A DNA stretch of 64,000 nt from Prunella strophiata (GCA_036583965.1 JAZBQD010000014.1:64138395-64202394); one strand, 5' to 3'; positions 10,560 through 24,236 are shown, numbered from the stretch's first letter. A program made the numbers and translations. Notes: generated by a model from the sequence alone, not told the origin.

Positions 10560-10834
10560 CACTCTCATGACCAGTGACAGGACCAGAGGGAATGGCCTGA
10601 AGCTGAGTCAGGAGAGATTTAGGTTGGATATCAGGGAAAGGTTCTTCATCCAGAGGGTGGTTGGGCACTGGAACAGGCCCCCCAGGGAAGTGGTCACAGC
10701 AGCAGAGTTCAAGAAGCATTTGGACAACTTTCCCAGGCACACTGGGATTCCTGGGATGTCCCATGCAGGGCCAGGAGTTGGACTCAATGATCCTGATGGG
10801 TCCCCCTTCCAACTCAGCATATCTATGATTCTTT
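10560..10834 (+). mobile_element. CR1 LINE, 3' end with ORF2 C-terminal relic
   Basis: The sequence runs from 'GACCAGTGACAGGACCAGAG' through 'GGTTGGGCACTGGAACAGGC' to 'CAGGGCCAGGAGTTGGACTC', then 'CCTTCCAACTCAGCATATC' and the terminal 'TATGATTCTTT'. Translation in the plus frame from about 10570 to 10720 gives the recognisable C-terminal region of the CR1 ORF2 reverse-transcriptase polyprotein, including the motifs RGNGLKL, RFRLDIR and [10 protein letters not shown]. An apparent 123-codon open frame (10537-10908) is this relic plus readthrough into the 3' tail and flank, not a host gene. The subfamily differs from the copy just upstream, judged by its different 3' tail. Confidence 0.93.
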
Positions 10835-12377
10835 TATTTCCATTCCTACTATACTTTAAAAAGTTGACACATCAGAGCAGCAGCTTAACACCCTCATCCT
10901 TAAAGTAACAGTTATTGAGTGTAATGTACTTTAATAGCAAACTTGTCTCTTTTCATCATCCTCTCTTCTCTCATCCTTTGTAAGGAATTTTGGCTAGACA
11001 CGTTCCAGTTCTGCTGTCAGAAAAGTAGTTGTCCAAAACTAATGAAGAAACTCATGCAAAGGCTGTCCAGTGAATTAAGTATCAAATATTGATGTGCTTT
11101 TCTTATCAGGAGAGAATACAGCTTGATTTTAAAGAAATTGATAGCACATATTCTTCAGAAACCAGTTTGTTTGTCAGGTCACACAGCAGTACAATCACCT
11201 CTCATCTTCTGATAAAGTCACAGATTCATCTCCTTTATCATCAGCTGTCTAAAGGTTAGGCATCTGGCCTTAGCTCATCATCTGGGCTCCCCCAGTAGTC
11301 TCTGATGAAAGACAGACTTCCTCCTCATCCTTCATACACATCTGTCCTTGGAGAAGATGAATTATCCTTTGTAGGTGCCTGCCTCTTCATAAACTACAGA
11401 GTACTGGCATGGCTGGCTTAAATTCGATGCCTACCCCTTAGATAGCTGAAATGGGGTGAGATGTATCACACCTCCACACAGAGGACATGATTTCCTACTT
11501 CTATTTCTGTTCTTTCAAACAGAATCCTTTAAAAGCCATGTCAAGAATTTTTATTTTTCTCTGTGTGCCCCTTGAAAACACAGGGACAGACATTTGTCTT
11601 GGAGGAATGCTATTCAATTCAGTTGAAGAATCCTGATCCAAACATATCAACCTGGATTTAGGAAACTCTGCCTCTCCTTATGTGTGGCACCTTCAGGTTT
11701 GGTGGATTTCAGAGTCTCTGCAAATCTATTCTTTTTTTGACATTGACAGAAATTCTTCTTAATCCTATGCATAATGAAAAGGAGCAACAGCAAAACCCTC
11801 AATAAACCCTCAAAAGAAAAGAAGATAGTTTTGATAGCAAACTTGGAGATAATCCCATGAAAAAGGTCCTGCTGTATTCTGTCAACTCTCCTACCTTTTT
11901 ATTCTCTTGCATTGAGGGAGTGTGGATATTCTTGTATCCCATTGTCCAAGAATCTGTCATTCAGACAAGCTTGGAACTACCCCCTCAGGGACAGTCTCAA
12001 GCAATCCCCCTTCCTGAGCTAAAGGGGGATTTAGGGAGGGGTTTTTTTTAAGTAAAAACTGCCTCAAGGGTCTGGAGAGCAGATGAAAGAATTCACAAAC
12101 TTCCACATTTTCTTCCATTAACACCTGGACTTTTCTGCATGCCTGCTAAGTAAGGTAAAGTTTAAAATCTGTTATCTCCTCCACAATCATGGATAGTAAG
12201 ATCAGCAGGTGTAAATGAATGCCATTTTTCTGTGAACCTACATACTATTTCTTGAGTTTGTTGTCTGACTACTTTAATGGCCTTCATTATTTTTGATTTC
12301 AGTGATAAATGTATATATTTTTTAAGGTTGTAGTCTGATGATCTGTTTAAATTAGGTGGTGGGTTATTGGTTATTTG
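10835..12377. other. Unique noncoding sequence
   Basis: No gene was found. The only repeat evidence is a segment at 11255-11300 that recurs near 59.04 kb. Open frames are 64 codons or fewer and unrecognised. Confidence 0.4.
11255..11300. repeat. Unassigned dispersed repeat, copy A
   Basis: These 46 bases match 59040-59085 in the same orientation with about 10 mismatches and no gaps. The shared core is TGGCCTTA(G/A)CTCATCATCTGG. A match of this length inside one window is unlikely by chance, so both are probably remnants of one old transposable element family that I cannot name. The true ends probably extend further. Confidence 0.5.
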
Positions 12378-12390
12378 TTTTTTTTTTTTT
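12378..12390. repeat. Poly-T tract
   Basis: A run of about 13 T followed by further T-rich sequence. Simple low-complexity DNA, with no associated retroposon recognised. Confidence 0.8.
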
Positions 12391-15300
12391 CTTTTTCTGG
12401 CAGAGTGACAAGCATTGGTTCTGGATGGGTTTTGTGTTTAATTTTCAGATTTCAACAGTACTGAAAGGTCCTCTGCACTTCTAATGAGCTAGCCACATAT
12501 TGATTTTAGGTACTTAACTTCTGGCATCTGACTTTGAATGCCTTGTTCAAAGATCAAAGTCTCTGAATTTGGCAGCTCTAGTTAAATTCTTTTTTTAAAA
12601 AATTGTTTTATGCTATTACACAATTTATGTGCACTACATATCAAGGCTGTGTTGGGGAGACAGGTAGAAACATGTTCTTATCAAGAAAATCGATCAGAGT
12701 AAAAAACCTTGGCTGCTGGGGAGGCAGGAAGTGATGCAGAACTCTCAGTTCTAGTTTTGAGCCAAATCTGGTGGCTCCTGCTGCTCCTTCAACTCACTTC
12801 CCAGAGGAAAGAGGAGTCTCCTGGTCTCACTCCCTGCTCCAGCACACAAATCACCAGAGTATGTGAGGTCATGCAGGTCTGGGGTTAGTCTGAGTCTTGC
12901 CCTGTCCTTGAGTCCCTGTAGCAAACCCATCCCTGCAAAAGCAGCATGGAATAGATGTACAGGGGTTGCCTGATGAGAATGTCCCACGAGGCCACTTCAG
13001 ACACAAGAAGCAGAACATGATGGTAAATGGGAATGTCTCCAGAAGAAACAGAAAAGAGGAGATAAGCTAAGTTAGCTGCTGACTGCAGTTGCCTCTGAGT
13101 AAAGTTAGTTCCAAGAAGATCAGAGCATTGGAGAAAGCAGGGGAAGGGAAAGGCTGAGTGAGCAAATCAACAAACAAGAAAGAGATCATTATGAGGACAC
13201 TTCAGAAGAGAGAGAAGTAAAAAGGGACAGCAAGCACTTTTCCAGTTAAAACTCTCCCCCTGTTGGACACCAGAATTTTCAACAGAGGAAAAAAACCCAA
13301 ATGCCCATTTTCACATCGCTCTTGATTTAACCATCAGCCTTTTCCTACTGCAGGATAAAGCCTCTGCTCAAGCCACTAAGCAAGCTGTGACTAAAGCACC
13401 CCACTGAACTGAAATAGAGAGAGCTTTGATCACAGTGTCTGTTGGAATTGTTTTCTGAGCATTCTTCTCTTCCCATGTAGATCAAACATGAGGATATCAT
13501 TCTGTGTTTGAGATAATGAAGACCTTGCTGGAAGGCAGACATCAGCTCCAACAAATCTCTTCATTAAGATGGTTAGCACACTTTTGCTCTGGGGCTGCCT
13601 CTGTCAGCTCAAAGGACAGGATGAGCCAGATCACAGCAAACTACACCCATCTCTGTATACACACTACTGCATATTTCACATAAACTTCTTATCTGTACTA
13701 CTGCATCTCCTCTACAGTAAAATTTATAACTAAATAAACCTGTTTTCTTATTGATGGATCCTTCACAGCTGGGGTCTCCAGGGTGAGCTTTGACAGAAAT
13801 TCTCCCTTTAATGGGCATCTTCATGTCTCACCCTATCTGGTGAATCTAAGCCTCTGATAAAGTCTTTCACTCAGTGGAAAACAAATACTCTCTCCCCCTT
13901 TAGTCAGCTGCTTCAACACATGAAGGGACAAAATATCTTTGAGAACTTCAGATCTCTGTCAAAATGCACTGAATTTGACAAATGGATTCAAAAGGTATTG
14001 TGAGGAAGGGGATAAGACAAAATGTGTAGGTATACATAAGTGATCCCACAAACTCTCATTTCTTAAAAGATTAAGCTAAAACATCAATTTGCTACTGTCT
14101 GAAGCTTTCTTCTCTTTAGTACAGGGATCTTCTTTGGAGTCAAGAGAATAACCTTCTGACCTTGAGCCACCTCCCTGACTAACAGCTGGCCCGTACAGCT
14201 AATCCTTCAATTTCATGAGCTGACCAAAATAAAGCCATAATTATGCTATTTGTATTTTCTCTGTTCTACAATTTTAGGCCATCCCTAAAAGACATTTGCC
14301 AGATGTTTGAGAAAGACACACTGAGCTTATGGACAAAGCAGTTTTCCAAAAGGTGAAAAATAGAGAAAATAACTCACCTTTATAAACTGAATACTTTCAC
14401 CTATAAAATGGTATATTATTTAATATGTCCCTGTATTTCCAAGGATTCACAGCTTTTGTCTTCTGTTAGATTTACTTTTACAATCAGTGTTGTGGTTACA
14501 GTGTTGTGCTAGAAGCTGTGCAAACAAATGAGAAATCAAATCTTAGACAAACAGTTAAGATAATTTCCCTGCACATCCCAGAATCATAAACCAAGTATTT
14601 ATTTCCATGTGATGAGCTAATTAATAATATATCCCAACATTATATTCAAAACAATAGAGCAAAAGGCAAGTAATGAGATCTCACTGGGCTTTTAAACAAT
14701 GATTCCCTAAGTGTTTGTGGTTAACCCAAACTGGCAAAATCTGCCAAGAATTAGGGGATGCATGCTGGACATCCTTCCAAGAAAATCTATTCACCTGCAG
14801 CCCATGGTATGGCTCTGTGTGCACCAGCCTGGTACAGCAGCACTGGTACTTTACCATCCTGTCCAAGCAGCTCTGATGCTCAGCAGGGCTGAGATCAGCA
14901 ATGCTGAGCTAACACAGATCTGCTGAATCTGCCTCTGGACCCAGCTCTGGGGGTTTTGGCATTGTTCTCTTTCAAAAATGAACAAATCCTCTCCATCCAG
15001 CCTAAGTGAAATGGCTTCAGAATGGGGAAACAGATGTTGTTTTTGTAGAAGATGAGTGCTGGGGTCCTCACAGACTTCCTGGCAAGCAGTGTGGGGAGCT
15101 CTGCTAAACTCTTTGTACTTCAGCATGTAATTAGAATAAATGCAGCTCTTTGAAACAAACTGACATCTTGTATGTTGTTCATTACACATCTTAAACCCTC
15201 ATACATTTAGCTCAGAAGAATAGTAAGTGAGTTATAAAATTGCCCATGGCACACCATCAGTGTAAACATTAGGTACCAATACTTTACAGATTAAAAATGT

Positions 15301-16497
15301 CACTGAAATATCAGCTGTGAGGAGAAGCAGTTTCCTTCACACAGTATAAATGACATTTTTACCCCTAAGAAGAAAGGAGTTGTTGTTCTGCTATTACAAA
15401 GTAGCCATGGGAGGAGGGGAAGAAAGCATGTTGGGGAGAAATAAGGTTAAGGGACATAGAACTGGCCAAGGGGATGCTAATGTCCATTTTATTGTGATTT
15501 TTTTTAATGAAAGGCTTCTGTCTTTTGTCATTTCTCTCTTTCTCTGAGGCATAATCTCTTCATTTCATTGCTTTTGCAGAAGATCTGTTCCCTCAGGGGT
15601 TGTCCTGGTAACCCACTGGCAGGTTATCTAAAAGACAACCAGAAGTATAGAAATGAAGAAGTATGCCTAGCAATTATAATTTATAACTTACAACTATAAT
15701 CATAGTAACAATAATGTGTTTGTGGCCATTTCTATTTTCTTTCTCTCTCTGTGCCAAAAAGTGGAAATTTAAAACGTCCTTGCAGAAGATAAGTGTTTCT
15801 TTTTTTGTTCCATTAATGTCAGTGGTGATTTCTCTTTGGTTTCTATGAGAAGAATGGCATGAAATTGTACACTTTTAAGAAATGTCTCTAAATGTTTTTA
15901 ATGAATTTTTAACTTATGGAAAAAAATGGAAGGAAGAAAAGAATGGAAATAGGAAAACTCTGAATTGAAATAGTTATGTCTTTTCCTGTCACTCTAGAGT
16001 CATATATTTCCAATGTTTTGTCTAGTTTAAAACAAACACCTTTCTAGTTTCAGGGCAGTTTCCAGCAGAAGCCCAAAATAAGCAATGTAGAAGGCAGAAA
16101 GAACACAGAAGCAATTGTAGGCTGAGCAGATGGGAAGAGAAAGCACCTAAAAGACAGAGGTGAAGGAAATGCCTAAGATAGTCTCCTATTTCAGTTTTCA
16201 GAGGATTTTCCAAGCTTCCCCACAGTGTTAGTCAGCACCCCGTCATTTCCCTTCTACATATGGTAACAGTGGGTGAGCTAACTCCAAAAAACACATTTTC
16301 TCCCCCAGTTAGTGAAAGGTTCCTCCATGGGCCCTACTGACATTAAATGTCAAACACGCCCTCACTGCCACCTGCTCCACCCAGCCTTACAGCAAGGGAG
16401 CCAAGTGGGAAGGTTTGTCCTAGCAAATATGTGGCAAGGACAAGCAAGACAAGAAACTCAGTCTTTTTAGGAGTGTCCCCATTGCTTTTCATCCTCA
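12391..16497. other. Unique noncoding sequence
   Basis: About 4.1 kb with no recognised repeat or gene. Open frames of up to 112 codons (for example 14851-15189 minus) carry no known motif, and both strands are open at 14681-14926, which argues for chance. GC content varies mildly. Confidence 0.45.
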
Positions 16498-16568
16498 GGA
16501 AAACAAAACAAAAACAAAACAAAACAAAAACAAACCCAAAAAAAACCCCAACAAAACAACTTAAAAAT
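16498..16568 (+). repeat. A-rich (AAAAC)n low-complexity repeat
   Basis: Imperfect iterations of AAAAC/AAACAAAAC grade into AAACCCAAAAAAAACCCC. It produces lysine/threonine-rich and phenylalanine-rich spurious frames on opposite strands. Confidence 0.9.
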
Positions 16569-18161
16569 AAAAAGCTAGTCCTTTCATAGGAGACATGGCT
16601 ATTATTTGACCCATTTGGCAAAATGTTGTAAAGGATGTCAGAGGCTTACTGGGTTTATTATGTTTGATCAGCTTTGGCATTGCTGTCCTATGGGATATTA
16701 CTATTAATTATGAAATTTATTATTATTCTAAGGCAGCAGATGTTGAGATGAACACAAGTTCACAACAACTACTACAAACATACAACTACTACTATGTTGA
16801 TTTTCCCCTCAGTGGTGGAGTTTCATTAAGAGAGTAATTTCCAATATCTTAGGGGGCTTAAACAAAAAGACCTAACTGGAGATGAGAGCACTGCTCTGCC
16901 ATCTTTCCAGTGTGACAGACTCAGCACTAGAAAGACAGGGAATTACTTTGGACTTTATTTTATTACCTGTAAAATGCTGTTATTTGGCTCAACATATAGT
17001 GCAGTCTGGAGTCTCCTGTACCTGGAGGGAAGAATCTGCATTTGGCTGGATCTTCCCTGAGCACACAGGGACTGCAACCCACTCTGGTCTTGAAAAGGCT
17101 TGAGCAATCTCAAGTATATCTTGGATTAGGTAGCACAGTCCCTTTAGTAATTTTTGTCTCTGTTGGCTGGAGACTAGTATTGTCTCATTTTCCCAATTCC
17201 CAAAGACTTTATCTTCTGCTTATAATCCCTTTTATGGCAGTGTACATCACAGGGGTCAAACCTAAAACTTTTTCAATTGAGTACGTATAATGAGTAAAAA
17301 GTAATTTCTATTTGAAAATTTCACATAGCAGTACCTGTATCATACTTTGTTCACTTATGTGACACCTTCACAAACTTTAGGGCTTTACAGTGCTGCAACC
17401 TTCACACACAGCCACTGAAGATAGATATGAAACACATGTACCCTTAGATGTTATATTATACTGTATGAGAAGCAGGCTATATATGTTAGACCAATTAGTG
17501 ACGTTTTAGTCAGCTGTGCTTTGTTAACATGTCATTAAATGGCCAACAACAACCACATAAGTGCAGATTGTCAGGGTTTGATTATACTTCTCTTTAGTCA
17601 AATAAAGTTTTGTCAGACCTTTGATGTATCCCTAACTCTCTGATGGTTTCCATATTTACACCAGCAGGCACAGCAATTCTCAAACTGCTGCTAAGTCCCT
17701 AAGGGAATCATATTTGCCTTTTTGGACACCTGCAGTGCTCTCCAGTAGGTTTATCCTTTCCCCAGCTACTGACTCTAAGTGAAACTGCATCAGTATGGGT
17801 TGAATTTAACATGAACATATGCTAAGAAATGTATATCAAGAGATAACACTCCTGCTATTGTAACTTAAGCCATGGCAGAAGAGATTTTTCCTTGGTTTAG
17901 GGAAACAGTATACAAAGTATAGAAAAAGTCCAAATTTATTTTTTTCCCAGGCAGCTAAAGCATTGATCATCTTCTAAAGCAAACAAAAGCAGCTCCTTTC
18001 AAGAGAATAGAATTTAAAAAGCTAGTGTTTGTCAGGTATTTAGTACAATTCAACATGATGTTTTTCAGCACTGTCAATCAAAATATATCTCTGTTGTGTC
18101 TGTCTTTTGTCAGCTGAAAAGTTTAGATTTTCATGGAATGATGATATCTTTTCTTTAGCAG

Positions 18162-18206
18162 AAAAAAAAAAAAAGGAAAAAGAAAAAAAAAGGGAAAAAA
18201 GAAAAT
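18162..18206 (+). repeat. Purine simple repeat (A-rich with G)
   Basis: Long A runs broken by GG, G and GGG. Low complexity, with no gene or retrocopy identified upstream. Confidence 0.9.
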
Positions 18207-21200
18207 CCTCCAGGGAATCAGAGATGTAACTCTGTACTAACTAATTCAAGTACTAACACTGTGTTCCTTACCTGAAATCCAGCCCAAGATGGGAGCATCT
18301 GTAGGATAAAAACTTCAAACTAGTTGTAATCTGCCAGAAAGCCCCTTGGCATTAGAGCATTGCCAGACCTTATCTTCTGCTTTAGGAAAACAGTTGTGGC
18401 TTAGTGAAAAGAAACAGTTTGTGTGCCTTGGGACTGCTTCTCTAAGCAAACCAGAAGCACAATATTTAGGGACAATAGGTGTCTAGCTTCAAATTCACAC
18501 TTCTGATGTGAATTAAAACACTAATTAAGATATACTTAGGGGGGGTCATGAGGCCACACAATAGAGTTTCTGTGACAAAACATCCCACTAGTCAGTTGCT
18601 GATGGAAAAATGACAACACTCTTTGTGGGAGAGTGTTTTTTTTTAAAAAAATATCATCAGTTTTGGTTTGCCTTACTCTTCTGCTCTGTAAATTGTGATC
18701 TCTGAGCAGCTGTGTCATGAGCAGTCCCTCTGCCTGGATGCCCACTGCTCCAGGGCAGGGTGGTGGGGCTTAGGGCAACCCAGAGGCAAAAATACTCTCC
18801 TCTGCTTGCTCCCATGTGAATTAGAATGCTTCCAGGCTGGGAGATAAGAGGGGGGATATACCGTGCAGGCTTTTGGGATCTGAGGGAAGGAGGAGAGCAT
18901 TGGCTGCCATCCCCTCCATGTGCCTCCCACGTTGGGCAGAGCCAGCTGGGTGGAACAATCTCTCTCCTCCTGCCTTTTTGCCCATGTTGATAATTTCTGT
19001 GATGTGAAGGCTACCAGCTCCACACAACTTCTGTGTACATTTCTCCCTATGAGGTCCCACTGCAGTGGCTGTTCCATGTGTGTACTTTCATTTCAACTCC
19101 CAGATTTGCACAGCTGACTCCTGTATGTTTGAAGTTTTTACTGGAAACACTGTCATAACCTTAAGCATAGCAGCATGAATGATGTTTCTATAGCACTGAG
19201 GTAATTTTTATAAGGTAAATAAATTCCAGTTATTGATGTTACAGAGGGTGCCTCACAAAAGGGATGAATTACTTCGGAGATATTCTGGCTGCTGCTGCTC
19301 AAAATGGCAACTTTTACTGTAAGTGAAGAAAAGTGTATATTTATTCTCTTTGTGTGTCTCTTTCCACATTACTCATGTTCTTGATGGGGGATGACAGTAA
19401 TAGGATCTGCTGTTAATATTTCAGCTATATGATAGCTGACTTCTACAGGCTGCTCAGCCTGTGAGTCACACATCAGCCCAGCAGGTGCACTGTGAAACTC
19501 ATATTTTCCCCACTGTTTTAGAGACCATTGTACTAAAATACTGAAATGAGCTGGAACAACAGAACCAAGTTACTCAAACTGCCCTGCATTTCAGCTGCAG
19601 TTATGTTCTGGCATGTTAAAGAGATGCAATCATATGGGTTTTGGAATAAAATCTTTTTATTATTGCTATAGCAATGTTGGGTTGGGTTTTTTTTTACAAT
19701 ATGCAGAGGAAACACAAATATTTTTCTTTGTGTTTCTGTACAGAAAAAGGTTGCAAAGATTTGCAGTTTAGCAACATTAAGGGTTTGGTTTCCAAGTTAA
19801 TAAATTCTTAAATGGTCTTAATACAAACCTAAATATTTAAATAAATGCTGCCTGAGGATGTTTATTAATCCAGCTCAATATTAGCTATAGACAAGCTCTG
19901 ATATAATCTCACAGCTTTTTCATAAATTGTTTGCATGTAAAGAGCTTGGCTTATGAAATTACTAGATGACATGCTTACTCTTCAGGAAAACACAGACACC
20001 ATGGAAAACAATGTACTTTAAATGAGTCCATGTTGAACTTGTGTGTGTGTAAATGAGAGCAGCTCAAATTTTTCTAGTTTCATAACTCTGTGTCTTTGTC
20101 CCTACTATGTATTTATGACTATATGTCATAAAAATGAACTGGGCCTTACATTATACCATGTTTCCAGCTCACATTTTTAAAGACTTCTGCCTGGGCTGTG
20201 TTGCCCTGTGGTTAAGATTTGGAAATTTTGGTGGCCCAGAATTAACATTGTGCTGGTCCATGTTAGCATGGGCAATACAGCTGTCATAGCTATTTAGAAA
20301 GCTGTTTCTGAGTGCCTTACAGATAGTGGGGGCTGCTTTCTTCCTCTTTGGGTAGTGAGGTGGCAAACATGTTCCTCCTCCCTTAAGTTTTGGGAGATAT
20401 AAGGACCAGGCTGCAGAGGGAAATTGGCCCACAAATGATCATGCTGCAGCCTTGGTAGGACAGTACTGGAGAGCCCCAGAACTGCTGATGAGAAATAAAA
20501 CATCTGGGAGAGATCCTCCTAAATGCTTTGGTGTTCTAAGTGTACTTTTGAAAATGATAGATAAATTAACCATTTCCAGTGGCCATGCAAAGCAAGCTGC
20601 CAGCCCAGCTTGCTTGAGAGAAACAAGACCTACTGCATATACAAATCAATTGGATGGCACAAAGACCAAGGAAGGAATGACAGCCTATAGCTTTTTCTTG
20701 CCTCCAGAATATGTTGTGTGGTCTGTCCAGAAAGGCTGAGCAAAATATTTGGGCTGGAGTTACCCAAGGCCTTCTGAAAACCTGAAGGGTGAAAGTTCGA
20801 ATCATTAGTTTGAAGTTTTTCCATTGATTTTTTTATACCTAATTACTCAAGATGTAAAAATGCATCATGCTGACAGGATTCATAGATAGGTACTCCCTTT
20901 TCTTATCCAAATATCCTAACCAAGCTATGAACAGATGTTCCTTTCTCAACACAAAAAAAATTTAGCTTTTTTATGAACAGTGTCACAGACTGGTAAGATT
21001 TGGAGTGCCATTGCCAGGTCATCTGTATAAGATGCACAAGCAAAGTAACAGGTATTGCTGTGAATCCCTGGAGACTGAGCAGAAAACTGAATGCAGAGGT
21101 CTTACTAGAGCTAAAAATTCAACCACACATTTTACAAGTAAATCAGGCTCCCCATAACACATGTGAAAATAAAGCTGCAGATGTGTGCAAAACTTTCAGG

Positions 21201-21301
21201 TGAAAGGAGAGCTGTTGTTCCAAATATGTACAGGAATGACTTGACTTCATTTTCTTTGCTCTGCCATCTTTCCCATAGAATTGCTTATGTAGCTGTTATC
21301 T

Positions 21302-21342
21302 CCCAGCTTCTTCTGGGAAAAAAAAAAAAAAAAAAAAAAAAA
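21302..21342 (+). repeat. 25-A tract preceded by a small hairpin
   Basis: Twenty-five consecutive A (21318-21342) directly follow an inverted repeat CCCAG (21302-21306) / CTGGG (21313-21317). A pure A run after unique sequence can mark a retroposed RNA. However, no polyadenylation signal sits 10-30 bases upstream and no source gene is recognised, so a simple repeat is the safer reading. Confidence 0.75.
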
Positions 21343-23276
21343 GTTTATTGACACAGGGACCACCTTTACCACACTGTTTGCACCATACATCACATTTCAT
21401 AAGACACTCTGCCTGCGTGTGCCATGCAGGGTCACCCTTAATTCCACATCATGTTAGCAGAGTATTCAGCTAACTCCTGAGGGCCTTTACACCTCCAGAA
21501 CAGATGCAGCCAGTGATTTTTATCTACACCTCAGGTATAACCATGGCCTCGAGCCAATGTACACACAAAATACATAAAAATTAATGTGGACTTGATCCTG
21601 GTGTTGGCAGCAAAGAGGCAACTCCTCTTGGCTCTTATTTGGAAACATTCAGCTAGGCATCAATGTATGCTCCAATGTAAGCTTCCCAGAGTTACTGTAA
21701 GAATTCTGTTAACCACAAGCAGGTCTAGGCTCCCTACTCACAGTCCCTCCTGGTCTTGCAACATACAGGCAGAACCATTTATTGGATTTATATATGACAG
21801 TGCTGGGTTGTGAACTCCTAATGGCTTGGACTGTGTGCTGTTTGTGGTCCCCACACCTACAACAGACTGCTCATGAGCATTTATGTGCAATCCCTGGATT
21901 TCACTGGAGTTTTACATGGGGCCATTTCACCCTATTGATTTGCTTGACTCATTCTGTGACCCCTTTTAGAATGAAACAGATACTTGGGATGTGATCCAGC
22001 TCCCTAAGTCTGTGTGTTTTATCACATGGGGTGCTAGATGTTGTTCAAGACAGGAGCAGAAAGGACATGGGCCCCTAAGGGACACCTCCAACCTCCTGAA
22101 GGGACAGGAGGTGAACAGGCAGGATCCCTGGAGCACTAGAGATGACATCAGCTTCCTGTGAGTAGCCAGCTGACCAAGCCAAGATCCTGATTGCTCAGTG
22201 ATACCAATAGAGCTCACCAGGTGACCAAAAAGGTGTGTACTTTATGGAGAGCTGCATAGCTCCTTGGTCAATGTGTACTAGAACACTAGTGGTGAGAGGA
22301 AAGTGTCCAAAACCTACAGTCAGACATCAAAACTGAGTATCTTGGTCTGTGAGTGGGATCTGTTTCCTGAAATTTCTTCTCTTCATAATCTACATCCTAC
22401 ATTAGATGAACACCCCACATCCTACAGGAACAAAGTGAATGATGCAGTATAACACCAATCATGCACTGTCTTCATGATTTCCAAGTGTAAAACATCACTT
22501 CTAAAGACCTGGCTGAAATATTTAATGAGCTCTTGGATTTATGTTGTGGGTATGGACGTCTCTCAATCCCAGTGTTTAGACTACATTTTTCATCTAGGCC
22601 AGGTAAGATCCTGCAATTTTGTCCCTGATTTTGAGGCATATCCAGATGTCCTCTGGTAGATCTAGCAAATACACTGAAGCTGTCTAACAAATGTCTTGAA
22701 CTGTGACTGCCCATGACCTAGTGTTCATCAGTTCTTCAGCTGAGATGTGGTAAAAGATCAGGTAGGAGCAAAACAGGCCGAGTGGCTTTGAGGGCTGTAA
22801 TAAGCAGTGCAAGTGATGTTTGTGTGGCATTTACTGATGTGGGAAGGATAGCCAGCTTGATGAGAGAGTTCATAAAAAACAGAAAGACGCAGTGGCATCC
22901 TAAACTACCACTGCAGCATCCAAAAAGGCAGGACTGATTATAGTCTGCAGATCTGACCAGACTGGGGCATGAACCAGCTTTCACTGTAAGTTTGTGCAGC
23001 AGTTTACACAAAGGCATACTGGCCTCTTACCAGGAATCCCAGTACCTCTTACCAATGCCATGAACAGCCTTTGTGAGTGACTGAAAGACTGAGCCATCTA
23101 GACTGGTGTTCTGTTACAGTTTTCCTCTGCTAACCCCATGACTTCAGTACTTGCTCCCCTTTTCTTGGCACTGCTTGCTTCTGCCCATGCTTTACCCACT
23201 CATTTTCTCATGCATCTACTTGAGTGGATAGGATTATGATTGAGAGGAAGGAACACATCTAGGCTAAAAGCAGAAT

Positions 23277-23296
23277 ATTTATTTATTTATTTATTT
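23277..23296 (+). repeat. (ATTT)n microsatellite
   Basis: Five tandem ATTT units. A short tetranucleotide repeat likely to vary in length between individuals. Confidence 0.9.
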
Positions 23297-24236
23297 GTTA
23301 TTCAGAGACAACAGGCAAAGGTATAGCAGAGGGCTGGGAGCAAATCATGACCTGGGAAGGAGGAAAGAGGAAAGAAGCAGTATTTTGTTCAATACCCATT
23401 CAGCCACTGCTGTCATGCTCACAGACTGCTCTCCATGAAGCTGAAAGCTACACCAACCAGCCACTCTCTGCCTTTGTATGGCTCATTTCATTATTTAAAC
23501 TCTGGGTTTTCACATCTCTCTGCACTTGCCAAAAAAAAAAGGGAGGCTGTAAACAGGCTGGAAAAGCCCTGCACACTACAGGGTTTACAATTTGTAATAG
23601 CTCTGGTATGTTTGAGTTCAGAGATTAATTTTACAAAGCCAACTGGAGCACGTTGTGTGTGTTTGTGCTTACTACTCCCCTGGCATGCATTTTCCCCCAC
23701 AGTAAGTGCTTGAAGTAAAGTAATGCATCTCTAATCCTGCTGGTGATTTCTGCCCTCCTTGTTTGTGTCACACAGAGAGTTTGTGCTGGCTGGAGGAGCC
23801 TCCTCCTATGGTTTCACTTGGGTTCCCTTCTTTCAGCTTTTTGCTGAGACTCAGCACTCTGGGGGTGTGTAAAGCCTGTGCCACGAGCTGACTCCTGACT
23901 CAGCTCTATGGCTGGTGGACACAGGGCTTTGTGGTCACCCACCCTGTCCTGGTGACTCAGAAATAAAAATTCATTCCCTGCCTTAACTCTGGTGTTTACA
24001 GCCTGCCAAGCTCCGGCCTGGAGCATGCTGTAAATCTCAGAGAGCAGACCATAAACAAAAAAAAGCAGCACAGTACCAGTCCAAGCAGGGCACCTAATAC
24101 TATACTGCTCTTTCTCAGAGTATGGAGAATGTGTGAGTAAGAAAAGCAGCTTACTGCAATCATACTGTTCATCTCTCAGCTATAAATCTTTTTTCCCTAT
24201 AGTAGCCACCACCACAGCCATAAAGTACTTATAGTG
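23297..24236. other. Unique noncoding sequence
   Basis: No gene or recognised element was found. A short A run at 23530-23539 is the only low-complexity feature. Open frames at 23.35-23.71 kb overlap in several phases and on both strands with no recognised product. Confidence 0.45.

Larger units (their letters stand above)
16569..23276. other. Unique noncoding sequence
   Basis: Apart from two A-rich tracts (18162-18206 and 21318-21342), no gene or recognised element was found in about 6.7 kb. The open frames around 18.7-19.1 kb and 20.2-20.8 kb overlap on both strands and show no recognisable product. A short CTA/ACT-rich patch lies at 16765-16795. Confidence 0.45.

Noticed and set aside
20795..20803. 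Perfect tRNA-type B box GTTCGAATC
   Set aside because: No cloverleaf can be folded around it and no proper A box sits at the right distance, so no tRNA or SINE is called.
21302..21342. Processed retrocopy ending in poly-A
   Set aside because: No recognisable gene body or correctly spaced AATAAA upstream, and no flanking duplication.
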